Shown one piece after another: positions 41,479 through 50,562 of a stretch of 55,031 nt of DNA. Numbering within the stretch: the stretch's first letter is position 1; each line of letters starts with the position of its first letter. A model generated the notes under the pieces. The model was not told the origin of the DNA and did not search any database. It saw only the letters and a list, made by a program, of their open reading frames with translations. This stretch comes from an uncultured Rhodospirillales bacterium (GTDB lineage Bacteria; Pseudomonadota; Alphaproteobacteria; RF32; CAG-239), in contig CACWQT010000011.1 in assembly GCA_902763185.1 (NCBI GenBank), positions 41,150 through 96,180 on the forward strand. The letters are read 5' to 3'. A program made the position numbers and the translations under genes.

Positions 41479-43542
41479 CTATTGATCTAAGAACGAACGC
41501 AGTTTCTTGCTTCGGCTCGGGTGTTTTAACTTTCTCAATGCCTTGGCCTCAATCTGTCTGATACGCTCACGCGTTACGTTAAACTGCTGTCCGACCTCTT
41601 CCAATGTGTGATCCGTGTTCATACCGATACCAAACCGCATTCTTAACACTCTTTCTTCTCTCGGGGTTAGCGATGATAAAATTCTGGTGCAGGTTTCTTT
41701 TAGATTGGTGTGTATTGCGCTATCTACCGGTTGTAATGCGTTTTCATCTGCAATAAAATCACCTAAAGATGAATCTTCTTCATCACCGACCGGTGCTTCC
41801 AAACTTACCGGTTCTTTGGCTATCTTCATTACCTTGCGGATTTTATCTACCGGCATTGATAATCTCTTGGCTAATTCCTCCGGTATCGGCTCACGGCCGG
41901 TTTCTAATGCCATTTGACGGGAAGTGCGAACCAACTTGTTGATTGTTTCAATCATGTGAACCGGAATACGAATGGTTCTGGCTTGGTCGGCAATAGAACG
42001 GGTAATCGCTTGTCTGATCCACCATGTGGCATAAGTCGAGAATTTATAACCGCGGCGATATTCAAATTTATCTACCGCTTTCATCAAACCGATATTACCT
42101 TCTTGAATCAAATCCAAGAACTGCATTCCGCGATTAGTGTATTTCTTGGAAATGGAAATAACCAAACGAAGGTTTGCCTCAATCATCTCTTTCTTGGCAC
42201 GCTCGGCTTCTCTCTCTCCACGCTTAATCGTATCAACCATTTTGCGGTATTCGGAAATCGGCAATCCGCACTCTTGGCTCATCTCAGTTAAAGATTTGCG
42301 TAATTCTAAAATCTCATCTTTGTGGTTGTTGATAAATGCATTCCAGTGCTTGTCTTTCTTTTCGGCTAATTTTTCAACCCAATGCGGATCAAGCTCGGAA
42401 TGTTGGTAAGCTTCTAAGAAATCTTCACGCTTAACTTTACTGTCTAAGGCTAAACGCATCAATTTACCTTCAACGCCCATTAAGCGGCGGTTAAGCTCGT
42501 TTAATTGCTCGACCAATTCCTCTACGCGGATGGAGTTCAAATGAATGGAGCTCATTAACTCTATTAAGTCTTTTTTGATGGCGTGATATTTCTTCTCTAA
42601 AGCAGGTTGAGCTTTGCGTCCGGCTAATATCGCTTTCATGCGTTGGGCTTGGATACGGCTTAACTCGTCATAATAACTGGAGATTTTGTTTAAAATATCC
42701 AAGACCGGCTCAAACAACGCGGTTTCCATGGCGGTGATTGAGGTGGCTGAATGTCCGCCGTCTTCATCTTCATCGTCTAAATCAGAAGATTCACCTTCCA
42801 TATCGCCGTCAGAACTGTCAACATCATCTTCAGGCTCGTCATCAACGGCACCTTCAAACTCTAAATCTGTTTCTAAATCATCATCGATGTCGTCTAAGTT
42901 TTTGTTTTCTAAATCTTTAGTGACGTTATCTAAATCGTCATCCGGCGTGCTATCATCGTCATACACAATCGCTGCAGCATCAACACCATACATCATATCC
43001 AAATCAATGATGTTTCTTAATTGCGTGGTGCCTTCAACCAACTCATCACGCCACTTGGAAATGGCTTTTAAGGTCATCGGGTTTTCGCAAAGGCCGCCAA
43101 TCATAACGGTCTTGCCGGCTTCAATACGCTTGGCAATAGCAATTTCACCATCGCGTGATAAGAGTTCCACCGTCCCCATTTCCTTTAAATACATACGAAC
43201 CGGGTCATCTGAGCGCATCAATTCTTTACTGTCAAAATTGCCACCACTCTCATCATCTTCATAATTAATTTCTTCCGGCGCCTCTTCTGAAACTTCTTCG
43301 CCATCATCAAAGTCATCCGTTTCATCAGCAGAGATGATACTGATTTCCATATCCGAAATGGCCGCCATGATATCTTCTATCTGGTCGGAAGTTTCTTTTT
43401 CTGACGGGAGAACTTGATTTAACTCTTCTATGGTAATGTAGCCCTGTTCTTTGCCCTTGGCTATCAGTTTCTTTAGCGCACCGCCAAACGAATCCAACAG
43501 CGGAGCGTCAGAGCTTTGATATTCTTCATTTTCTTCTGACAT
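41479..43542 (-). CDS. rpoD: RNA polymerase primary sigma factor (sigma-70, RpoD)
   Basis: The 687-aa housekeeping sigma factor includes region 1.1 ([27 protein letters not shown]), region 1.2 ([24 protein letters not shown]), a long non-conserved acidic insert (about residues 200-280, Asp/Glu-rich), region 2 ([40 protein letters not shown]), region 3, and region 4.2 ([21 protein letters not shown]) that reads -35 elements. All core-binding and promoter-binding segments are intact. Single gene; the dnaG usually upstream of it in Proteobacteria is not adjacent. Confidence 0.98.
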   Translation of the reverse strand: MSEENEEYQSSDAPLLDSFGGALKKLIAKGKEQGYITIEELNQVLPSEKETSDQIEDIMAAISDMEISIISADETDDFDDGEEVSEEAPEEINYEDDESGGNFDSKELMRSDDPVRMYLKEMGTVELLSRDGEIAIAKRIEAGKTVMIGGLCENPMTLKAISKWRDELVEGTTQLRNIIDLDMMYGVDAAAIVYDDDSTPDDDLDNVTKDLENKNLDDIDDDLETDLEFEGAVDDEPEDDVDSSDGDMEGESSDLDDEDEDGGHSATSITAMETALFEPVLDILNKISSYYDELSRIQAQRMKAILAGRKAQPALEKKYHAIKKDLIELMSSIHLNSIRVEELVEQLNELNRRLMGVEGKLMRLALDSKVKREDFLEAYQHSELDPHWVEKLAEKKDKHWNAFINNHKDEILELRKSLTEMSQECGLPISEYRKMVDTIKRGEREAERAKKEMIEANLRLVISISKKYTNRGMQFLDLIQEGNIGLMKAVDKFEYRRGYKFSTYATWWIRQAITRSIADQARTIRIPVHMIETINKLVRTSRQMALETGREPIPEELAKRLSMPVDKIRKVMKIAKEPVSLEAPVGDEEDSSLGDFIADENALQPVDSAIHTNLKETCTRILSSLTPREERVLRMRFGIGMNTDHTLEEVGQQFNVTRERIRQIEAKALRKLKHPSRSKKLRSFLDQ

Positions 43543-43583
43543 GTCGTTCCTTAGACGTATCTATTAGTTTGCAAACGCTGATA

Positions 43584-43612
43584 TAAATAACCTTTCTAAA
43601 GTCCGTTGTCAA
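43584..43612 (-). promoter_or_regulatory. Promoter of rpoD
   Basis: On the minus strand TTGACA (43607-43612), 17 bases, TATTTA (43584-43589), about 45 bases before the rpoD start. Confidence 0.7.
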
Positions 43613-43668
43613 GCATTAAAAAATTTTTTTAAAGTTTTTCTTTCTTTTGAATCTTTTAGGGTTTGCGC

Positions 43669-43697
43669 TTGACATCGTATATGTCAAACTTTATGAT
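43669..43697 (+). promoter_or_regulatory. Promoter with overlapping dyad upstream of the 687-aa unknown protein
   Basis: TTGACA (43669-43674), 17 bases, TATGAT (43692-43697). The -35 hexamer is part of a perfect dyad TTGACAT-CGTAT-ATGTCAA (43669-43687), a candidate operator. Confidence 0.7.
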
Positions 43698-43732
43698 TTT
43701 TCTTAAGATTTTTTGAAACTCGGGTAGGGCTT

Positions 43733-45796
43733 ATGATTTGGTCAATACAGGAATTGGCGCGTCTGGCGATATGTAAAGATGATGTGATTGCTGAAAAAGT
43801 TTTTTCACATCTTGATGATCCGGATAATCAGGATATTTGGAATAAGGAAAATTTCTCACTTCTTTGGGGATTGTTAGGGACTGCCGGTGTTAAAGGAATA
43901 ACGGCTGACAGTGCAGAAAAAATTTGGGAAATGCTTAGCAATAACAAAGTGTTAGACGCGTATGATAAAGGAATACTTGATGATTTTAATCGCCGGTTAA
44001 TGCAACAATATAATGATGAGCGGATGCGCGGGTGGATTAATTTGGACAACTATACCGTCGGGTTAAAATTCAGAAAAATGATATTGTTACCGCTAACCAA
44101 GCTCTCGGATAAAATTAAAAATGATGTCGATATCAAATATCCTAACCCCGATAAACTTATTGAGAAGTTTGCGGCTTTAGGGGATATGACAAGGCTTAAA
44201 ACGTATTTGGAGAGTATTAAACCGATAACCAATGATGAAACGGTATTTGGGATTGATGAGATTTTTGATAAAGAACAGAGTCTTAAAAAACTCTCTAAAG
44301 CAATAACCTATACAGCGCGGCGTTTGGGCGAATCTCAAAAAGATTATTTGTGGTATTATTTTATTGATGCGGTTAATAAAGGGTTTGATTATCAAAAAAT
44401 TGAGATGACCGATCGGATGTTGGCGCGATTGGTGGCGGATGCTTCGGCTAAAAGCGATTCGGAGTTAAACATTGCGTTATTGCAAAATCGTAATGATAGT
44501 ATTTGTGAATTTGTGCAATCAGTTGAAAATGCTGATAATTTTTATGAAGAAACAGCGGCTAAAATGGTATCTTTTGCCCCTGATGGGGTGGGAATGGCGG
44601 TAACAACCTGTTTGGATTTTGCCAAAGTGAGTGACAATCCCAAGGGTGTGGTTTTGGCGTTGGCGTTAGTTAACTTAAAGCAAATCAAATCGGCGGTGAC
44701 GATATTGATGGCATTGGCTGAAAAGGGCGTGGCGACAGAGGCGTGTGCTTATATGCATCGGTTGCTTCCTTTGGCAAAAGGTGGGGAAAGCGTTATATCC
44801 GATTTGCTTAAAGATAATCTCTTAAAGCTGAAAGAACGTTCGATTTTGGCTAAGAATGAAGCCTATCAGGCGTATGTTTCGCGCTATTATCTTTTAGCGG
44901 TAAAAGCATTTATTGATGTGGGGTGCTTTGAGACGGGGGCCGATTTATTGAATTTTATTGTTAAAGAAGCGTGGTTTGAACCCAAAACAGCATTGGCAGA
45001 TGATTTTAAGACTGTTGCCAATCAGTTATTGTTCTGTGATAAAAATGTTGTTTCGTTGTTTCAGGAGGCAATAGATAAGTTCGGCTTTTCAGTCTTTTAT
45101 GAGCAAGATATTGCCTTTATCGGCGAGGGAAGTGATAATCCGTTAACTTCGGCACGGCATCGGATGGAACAAAGCATTAAAGAGGCGACAACGTTTGATG
45201 TGAGCGGTGTGTTTGATAAGATGGCAACGGTTGAAACCGGCGCGTATAATGCCTTGCAAAACTTAAAAAAGAATCTTAAGAAAACAGAAGATAAAAAAGA
45301 AGAAAATATAGCAGAAGAAAAAGAAATAATTGTTGTGTCAGAGGCTACACCTGAGCCTACCGGCACGGCAGAACAAATGTCTGTCAATGAAGTTACCGAA
45401 AATGAGCAAGTCAAAACAGAAGAAGTACAAGTAAAGACGGAAGATGCTTCTTTGCCGATGTCACCATTGGACGAGATTACGCGTTGGGAAGAACCTGAAG
45501 AGGCGCCGCTGGAGCATGATGAATCCATTGTCGGCGGGTTGAAGCGGTTTAAGAGTAAAATCAGTGATAAGGTTAATTTGGATATAGATTCTATTCTGAA
45601 AGTGTCAGCTTTGGATATTGATAAGCATTTTGAAAAGATTAAGCAGGTAGCGGATAATGCGTTGAATATGGCAAAAGAACAAATGAATGATGTTAAAGAT
45701 AAGGTGGAAAAGATAGACGTATCTAAAGTTCCTTCAATGGATAAAGTTAAGAATTTTGCGAAGAGATTTCAGTTTAAACGTAAGAAAGATGAATAA
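43733..45796 (+). CDS. 687-aa helical protein of unknown function
   Basis: I do not recognise this protein. The first 480 residues look like an all-helical repeat protein (many short helices such as LVLALALVNLKQIKSAVTILMALAEKGVATEACAYMHRLL), which suggests an alpha-solenoid. Residues about 500-610 are very Glu/Lys/Pro-rich and likely disordered (KKTEDKKEENIAEEKEIIV, EEPEEAPLEHDESIVG). The C-terminal 70 residues have an amphipathic, coiled-coil look (KIKQVADNALNMAKEQMNDVKDKVEKI). No signal peptide or TM span. It is divergent from rpoD and has its own dyad-bearing promoter. A scaffold-like or envelope-associated role is possible but not shown. Confidence 0.8.
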   Translation: MIWSIQELARLAICKDDVIAEKVFSHLDDPDNQDIWNKENFSLLWGLLGTAGVKGITADSAEKIWEMLSNNKVLDAYDKGILDDFNRRLMQQYNDERMRGWINLDNYTVGLKFRKMILLPLTKLSDKIKNDVDIKYPNPDKLIEKFAALGDMTRLKTYLESIKPITNDETVFGIDEIFDKEQSLKKLSKAITYTARRLGESQKDYLWYYFIDAVNKGFDYQKIEMTDRMLARLVADASAKSDSELNIALLQNRNDSICEFVQSVENADNFYEETAAKMVSFAPDGVGMAVTTCLDFAKVSDNPKGVVLALALVNLKQIKSAVTILMALAEKGVATEACAYMHRLLPLAKGGESVISDLLKDNLLKLKERSILAKNEAYQAYVSRYYLLAVKAFIDVGCFETGADLLNFIVKEAWFEPKTALADDFKTVANQLLFCDKNVVSLFQEAIDKFGFSVFYEQDIAFIGEGSDNPLTSARHRMEQSIKEATTFDVSGVFDKMATVETGAYNALQNLKKNLKKTEDKKEENIAEEKEIIVVSEATPEPTGTAEQMSVNEVTENEQVKTEEVQVKTEDASLPMSPLDEITRWEEPEEAPLEHDESIVGGLKRFKSKISDKVNLDIDSILKVSALDIDKHFEKIKQVADNALNMAKEQMNDVKDKVEKIDVSKVPSMDKVKNFAKRFQFKRKKDE

Positions 45797-45844
45797 AAAA
45801 GCTTCTTATTCGCGGATAAGAAGACTTGTTGAATAAAAACAGAA

Positions 45845-45876
45845 AAAACTCCGTGTTTCGCAACAGGGAGTTTTGG
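45845..45876 (+). terminator. Hairpin with GTGTTTCGCAACA loop, probable terminator
   Basis: AAAACTCC / GGGAGTTTT around GTGTTTCGCAACA, ending in a T run. It follows the 687-aa gene. Confidence 0.6.
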
Positions 45877-46011
45877 TAGTAAAATTAATTGCATATCAAT
45901 GATTTTGTGTTTCACAACAGAAAAGCACCAATTTTATATAAACAAAAAAAATATATATAAATCCATGCATTACCGTAAAACGGGATTTCGGGAAAACGAT
46001 ATCTTCTTTGT

Positions 46012-46046
46012 AAAGGTTCCGTGTTTCACAACAGGGAGCCTTTTAA
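46012..46046. terminator. Hairpin with GTGTTTCACAACA loop, probable terminator
   Basis: AAAGGTTCC / GGGAGCCTTTT around GTGTTTCACAACA. Flanking A and T runs allow termination of the long minus-strand operon that ends at 46250 as well as plus-strand transcripts. Confidence 0.5.
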
Positions 46047-46249
46047 TGAAAGGAGGGCCATTAAAAAATGGCAAAATGCTTAGGTTTAGATGCGGCATAT
46101 TGCTATGCGGCACCGAGATGAGAGATAGGTTAAACTACCTCTGATACATAGTCTTAGGTTATCGGTATAATAATTGTTTTCGGTGGGTGACTATATCGGT
46201 TTAATTTTGTTTGTCAAGATGTTTATGAAAAAATTTTAACGCGAAATTT

Positions 46250-47338
46250 CTATCTGAATGATTGATGTTTTTTGATATCTTTAATGATTTGTTTGAATTG
46301 TTTGGCAACAATGTCGGAAGTGAAATTCTTTAAGGTGATTTCACGGGCGCGGCGCGCCTTATCCAACCGCTCGGCTTCGTGTTCGGGGGCGAGATAATAT
46401 TTGATGAGTTCAACAAGTTCGGCTTCGGTTTTCCACATCGGAACCGTATCGCCGTAAATTTGTTCAATCTCTTTCATATAATCGGTGATAACTAAAGCAC
46501 CGGAGGCAGTGGCATCAAAAATGCGATTGCTGATAAAACCAGCTTCTCGCATTTCTTTGCGTGTGTCATTTAAGACAATTTTTGCAGAGGAATAATAACG
46601 GTGCAAGTCATTATTGTTTATGCTTTCTGCGGTGGCAAGGCCTTCCCAGTCAGGACCGTAAATGGTTATGGGCAGACCGGCTTTAAGTGCAATCGGGGCA
46701 GCGGTGCGGTAAGGAACGTTTTTGCCGACAAACAGAATTTCGGATTTGATTGTTTCATCATATTCGGGGTAAAAGCGTTTGGGGTTGGTAAATTGCGGCA
46801 CATAATATGCTTTGAAGCCTTTTTTGCGCATTTGTTCGGCATAAGTTTGAGAGCCGACGGCAAGCACATCATAAAACTGCATTTCATCAAAAAGTGCATG
46901 CGCGTGACCGATGTCAGCAGGGGCTAAGCGGTGACGGAGGTTTATTTTGGTTTTATCAAAATGGCTGAAATACAACGGATAAATGATGTAAGCAATGTTG
47001 ATATGGCGTTTGTCAGGGAAAGGGGGCTTATATTGCAAATAGCCGCGGAGATAGATGTTGATAAAGCTCGTATCCGGAACGGTGTCTTCTTGGTATATTT
47101 GAGTAGCTTTGGGGTAAAACCTTTTTAAGCTGTCTAACAGATCATTACCGAGCCATGTTTCGCCATGAAAGGTGTCTTTGGGCGCACAATTTTTAAGCGT
47201 CAGAAGGCTGTGGTTTATTTTTTGGATGGTAGGGGCGCGTTGTTTTACCAATAATGACGGAACATTTTTGGCGGCATAACAGACACCGCACAAAATACCG
47301 ATACAAAAGAAAATGATGTAACTTTTAATATGTGTCAT
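46250..47338 (-). CDS. Membrane-anchored CgeB-like glycosyltransferase
   Basis: The 362-aa protein has an N-terminal anchor (SYIIFFCIGILCGVCYAA) and a GT-B C-terminal half of the CgeB/glycosyltransferase-group-1 kind: LPITIYGPDWEGLA, YSSAKIVLNDTRKEMREAGFISNRIFDATASGALVITDY and TVPMWKTEAELVELIKYYL. The nucleotide-sugar contact would lie in the N-R-I-F-D-A-T-A-S-G segment. Its last 160 residues are about 75% identical to the end of the 606-aa protein at 47843-49663, down to the DNA level. It is the last gene of the acc-to-GT operon. Substrates are unknown; the protein may face the periplasm. Confidence 0.78.
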   Translation of the reverse strand: MTHIKSYIIFFCIGILCGVCYAAKNVPSLLVKQRAPTIQKINHSLLTLKNCAPKDTFHGETWLGNDLLDSLKRFYPKATQIYQEDTVPDTSFINIYLRGYLQYKPPFPDKRHINIAYIIYPLYFSHFDKTKINLRHRLAPADIGHAHALFDEMQFYDVLAVGSQTYAEQMRKKGFKAYYVPQFTNPKRFYPEYDETIKSEILFVGKNVPYRTAAPIALKAGLPITIYGPDWEGLATAESINNNDLHRYYSSAKIVLNDTRKEMREAGFISNRIFDATASGALVITDYMKEIEQIYGDTVPMWKTEAELVELIKYYLAPEHEAERLDKARRAREITLKNFTSDIVAKQFKQIIKDIKKHQSFR

Positions 47339-47846
47339 GGTTAATTCCTTGTATCAGAGAGTCCAAACGCTTAGTAATATCTTTAAGATTTATGGCTTTG
47401 GTTTGATAGTCGGTGCGGCAAAGGGGGCGGTTATCATCTGTTAGCGGAAAGTGTGCCGTCGGCAGATTATAAAAGGCTAAATAGGCATTGAAAAGTTCGT
47501 TGGTGTTTAGCACGGCATCAAATTGCTTAAAGTAATTAAAGTCAATGTTTTGGATACAATCGCCGTTAAACAGAATATGTTTTGAAAAGCGTGCGGTATG
47601 GTCAATTTGTGGCTTTGGCGTATTGTAGTCGGTTTGATTAAAGTAAATTATCGTTTTGGGAAAGGGTGCCGGACAACGGAAATAATAGCCGCGTTTGCGT
47701 AAGGTCTTTTTGAGCTCTTGAGCAAACTGACCGTAAAACGGATGGTGCGAAAAGTTTATCTCCAAACAATGATAGCGAAGGTGGTATACTAAAATGCCAA
47801 ACAGTGCACCGAGGCAAAAAAATCCGAACAACAAAAACTTTTTCAT
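47325..47846 (-). CDS. Short membrane-anchored protein, probable truncated glycosyltransferase paralogue
   Basis: The 173-aa protein has an N-terminal hydrophobic anchor (LLFGFFCLGALFGILVYHL) and then only the N-terminal half of its neighbours' GT-B fold (INFSHHPFYGQFAQELKKTL, NTNELFNAYLAFYNLPTAHFPL). The conserved C-terminal nucleotide-sugar half is missing. It overlaps both neighbours, so it is part of the operon and not obviously decaying. It may be a fragment from tandem duplication, or a working partner subunit. Confidence 0.6.
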   Translation of the reverse strand: MKKFLLFGFFCLGALFGILVYHLRYHCLEINFSHHPFYGQFAQELKKTLRKRGYYFRCPAPFPKTIIYFNQTDYNTPKPQIDHTARFSKHILFNGDCIQNIDFNYFKQFDAVLNTNELFNAYLAFYNLPTAHFPLTDDNRPLCRTDYQTKAINLKDITKRLDSLIQGINHDTY

Positions 47847-49663
47847 TGTAATCCTTTTTGTTGTTTGAGGGGAGTGATAATGTCATTAAACTGTTTGGCG
47901 GCGATTTCGGCGGTAAAATGCTTTAAGGTAATTTCACGGGCGCGGCGGGCTTTATCTTTCCGTTCGGCTTCGTGTTCGGGGGAAAGATAATATTTGATAA
48001 GTTCGATTAACTCGGCTTCGGTCTTCCACATCGGTACGGTGTCACCGTATATTTTTTCTATTTCCGGCATATAGTCTGAGATGACCAATGCTTCGCATGC
48101 TGTGGCGTCAAAAATGCGGTTGCTGATAACACCGTGAAGTAACATCTCGCTACGGGTATCATTTAGGACAATTTTGGCTGAGGAATAGTGTTTGTTTAGT
48201 AGATTATAGTCTATGGCGTCTGCTTTGGCAAATCCTTGCCAATCCGGTCCGTAAATGGTTATGGGAAGCCCTGCATTAATGACAGCTTGTGGGGCGCGGC
48301 GGTATTGGGCAAATCTGCCGACAAAGAAAACCTCTGATTTTAGGGTTTCATCATAGTCGGGGAAAAATTTTGAGGTGTTGGTGAATTGGGGAATATAAAA
48401 AGCATTAAGCCCCAGTGATTTAAGTGCGTCAGCAAGACTTTCGGAAGCGGTGGCGATGGCATCAAAGTCTTTTAACAGAGGAAGTAGACGTTTGTAATAC
48501 TCCGGTTCAAAAGTTGTGCGAGAGCCATCTCCTTCAAATTGCGGATAGGCTAAATAGAGAATATGGATTTTATCGGTTTTATTAAAATTATCATCAACCA
48601 TACCGCGGATAATAATGTTGGTTTCGGCCGGATATTTATAAAGGGAGTTATAAAAGCTGTAGGAAGTATGATAGCCGTATTTATCTAATTCGGTTTCTAA
48701 ATTTTTGGCAAGGCCGTAATCGCCGCTGATGGTATGTCCGACTGATACGGGTAAATCAAAGTTAATGGTATTGTTGGGGATGGTATCTTTTGGTTCGCGG
48801 TGGTGTTTTAAGATGTATTTTAATCTTTCGGTGGCAGATTTTAAGCTGTGTTGAGCAGATACAAAGGTAAATGCGGCTTCGGCTCTTTTTGATGAAGAGT
48901 CAACTTCTTCTAAAATGGTGTTGATTTCCGAATCGGTTAGGTAAAAATTTATCATATCGTTAAAGATGTTGATGTTTTCTTCTACTTTAGGCCATCCCCA
49001 AAAGCAGGCTAAGGGGATTTTATGTTCGGCAAGTGTGAAAAAAAGCGGATTGAGGTCGAGCGAATTTTCAGCGAATGCGGTATTTTCTACAAAAGCTATC
49101 TTGAAATCAGTCATATCGTTTAGGATTTCTTGTGGTTTGGCTGTGGTATAGTGTCGGTAGGGTAAGTGCTTTTGTTTTAAGATGGCTTCCACTTTGGGCG
49201 GATTGTTAATGAGCGCAATAAATTTGTTATCGGTTGGGAGCTCTGTTTTGTTTAAGGGATAACCGAACAAAGGAAGGTAAAAGGCTGTTATGCCTTCTTT
49301 TTTTAAGACTTCACGGGATAGAGGTGAGGTGGTTAAAACAATATCAAAGTTTCTAATCTTATCTATATATAAGCTGTGATGTCCTCCAACCCATAGGATT
49401 GAGGTAGTGGTTTGGTTAGTAATATCCGGAACAGAGTTGTTGCTGTTAAAGCCTGCAGTGTAAAGAGTATAGGATTTGCCGACACGGTAACTCGTTTGGT
49501 TAAACTCACGCGCTAACAGGGCGGATAAAACACAGGCTTCATTTTTACATTCTTCCGGTAAGAAAATCCGTTTAAAAGGAAGTGTGGCGCAAATCGTTGC
49601 AAGAAAAAACAGAACAAATAATATCAGGGAAATATGTTTTAAATGCGAACGATTGAACAACAT
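47843..49663 (-). CDS. Two-domain membrane-anchored CgeB-like glycosyltransferase
   Basis: The 606-aa protein has an N-terminal anchor (ISLILFVLFFLATICATLPF), a first half resembling a degenerate GT-B domain (VGGHHSLYIDKIRNFDIVLTTS, FLPLFGYPLNK), and a C-terminal half with the full conserved set: VFFVGRFAQYRRA, LPITIYGPDWQGFA, HYSSAKIVLNDTRSEMLLHG, SNRIFDATACEALVISDY. The C-terminal half is a close paralogue of the 362-aa protein. Such double-length proteins suggest fusion of tandem copies. It sits 11 bases after the DUF805 gene. Confidence 0.75.
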   Translation of the reverse strand: MLFNRSHLKHISLILFVLFFLATICATLPFKRIFLPEECKNEACVLSALLAREFNQTSYRVGKSYTLYTAGFNSNNSVPDITNQTTTSILWVGGHHSLYIDKIRNFDIVLTTSPLSREVLKKEGITAFYLPLFGYPLNKTELPTDNKFIALINNPPKVEAILKQKHLPYRHYTTAKPQEILNDMTDFKIAFVENTAFAENSLDLNPLFFTLAEHKIPLACFWGWPKVEENINIFNDMINFYLTDSEINTILEEVDSSSKRAEAAFTFVSAQHSLKSATERLKYILKHHREPKDTIPNNTINFDLPVSVGHTISGDYGLAKNLETELDKYGYHTSYSFYNSLYKYPAETNIIIRGMVDDNFNKTDKIHILYLAYPQFEGDGSRTTFEPEYYKRLLPLLKDFDAIATASESLADALKSLGLNAFYIPQFTNTSKFFPDYDETLKSEVFFVGRFAQYRRAPQAVINAGLPITIYGPDWQGFAKADAIDYNLLNKHYSSAKIVLNDTRSEMLLHGVISNRIFDATACEALVISDYMPEIEKIYGDTVPMWKTEAELIELIKYYLSPEHEAERKDKARRAREITLKHFTAEIAAKQFNDIITPLKQQKGLQ

Positions 49664-49674
49664 TGTTTCAATCC

Positions 49675-50562
49675 TTACGGTTGCTCGCTGGCGGTCTGAG
49701 AGTCTGCTTCGGAGGCTTTTTTTGTTTGGGATTGTTTCTTTTTGACAATATCGGCCACGGATTTGTTGATTGCATCGGTGATGTCTTTTTGTTGCACCAT
49801 CTTACCGTTCCAATTTTTCAGATTTTGTATCATGGCTTGTTTGGCATCTTTAATTTCTGATGCGGTAAGACCAGCCTTTTGACCTGCTTCTTCAACGCTT
49901 TCCATAATCTTTTCATTGGTGGCGGTTTGAGTTGCCTGTAGACTCCAATCTCCAAATTGAACAAAGGCGCCGGCAATCCATATAATCAGCAAAGTAAGTG
50001 CATAAAAACGGAATTTTTTGATGATTTTAATGTTGTCTTCGCCGTAAATTTCATCGGTTTCATCTGCCGGACCATAAAGACCGTCACTAATATCGGTTTC
50101 TTTGGACCAAAGTCTTATCAGCATAATTACCCATAAGCCTAACGGAATAAGCGCCCACCATTGGATAAAAAAGGCACTTAATGCGGCGATGATACCGAGA
50201 ACCAAATATAAAGAGGCGCGTTTGTTGATATCATGCAAACGACGCACGGAAACGGCTACTGCCGGTAGAAATGTAACGGCTACGTAGTAGTAGGGTAATA
50301 ACGGCATTTCAATATAGTTTGCCAACAAATAAAGCGGAATAAGAACAATACCGGAAACGACAAAAAAGCCCCAAAATTCCAAACGTGTGGCTCGACCGTG
50401 AAATTTCAGATATCTTTCGGTAATACCGCGAAGATAATAGTCAAAAGCGTCTCCCCAAGCTTCTCGCATGGATTTCTTATCTATCCGCGGGGCTTGTGTC
50501 TTGGTTTGCAAAATTTCCGATTTGGAATCTTCGGCCAAAATGTCTTTATCTTTAATCAACAT
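49675..50562 (-). CDS. DUF805 membrane protein
   Basis: The 295-aa protein contains a DUF805 domain at about 45-150: LKFHGRATRLEFWGFFVV, FLPAVAVSVRRLHDINKRA and four hydrophobic spans. DUF805 proteins are small inner-membrane proteins of unknown function. This one adds an N-terminal cytoplasmic stretch, a fifth span near 190 and a helical Gln/Lys/Ser-rich tail (KKKQSQTKKASEADSQTASEQP). It overlaps the upstream membrane-protein gene by 11 bases. Confidence 0.82.
   Translation of the reverse strand: MLIKDKDILAEDSKSEILQTKTQAPRIDKKSMREAWGDAFDYYLRGITERYLKFHGRATRLEFWGFFVVSGIVLIPLYLLANYIEMPLLPYYYVAVTFLPAVAVSVRRLHDINKRASLYLVLGIIAALSAFFIQWWALIPLGLWVIMLIRLWSKETDISDGLYGPADETDEIYGEDNIKIIKKFRFYALTLLIIWIAGAFVQFGDWSLQATQTATNEKIMESVEEAGQKAGLTASEIKDAKQAMIQNLKNWNGKMVQQKDITDAINKSVADIVKKKQSQTKKASEADSQTASEQP

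Larger units (their letters stand above)
45797..46249. other. Intergenic region with three hairpins sharing one loop
   Basis: A terminator-like stem CTTCTTAT / ATAAGAAG at about 45803-45824 follows the preceding gene. GTGTTTCRCAACAG recurs at 45853-45866, 45907-45920 and 46021-46034; the first and last sit in stems with different but matching arms (AAAACTCC / GGGAGTTTT and AAAGG-TCC / GGGAGCCTTT). A possible 16-codon ORF beginning MAKCLGLDAAYCYAAPR near 46069 has an upstream GGAGG but is too short to call. Confidence 0.55.

Noticed and set aside
42686..43264. 192-aa serine-rich ORF antisense to rpoD
   Set aside because: It is the complement of the Asp/Glu-rich insert of RpoD; the GAT/GAA codons read as Ser/Ser-Ser on the other strand.
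45097..45528. 143-aa Ser-rich ORF antisense to the 687-aa protein
   Set aside because: Mirror of a Glu/Lys/Pro-rich disordered region; no independent support.
46056..46120. 16-17-codon ORF MAKCLGLDAAYCYAAPR
   Set aside because: A GGAGG lies upstream but the frame is too short to separate from chance; kept only as a note in the intergenic entry.
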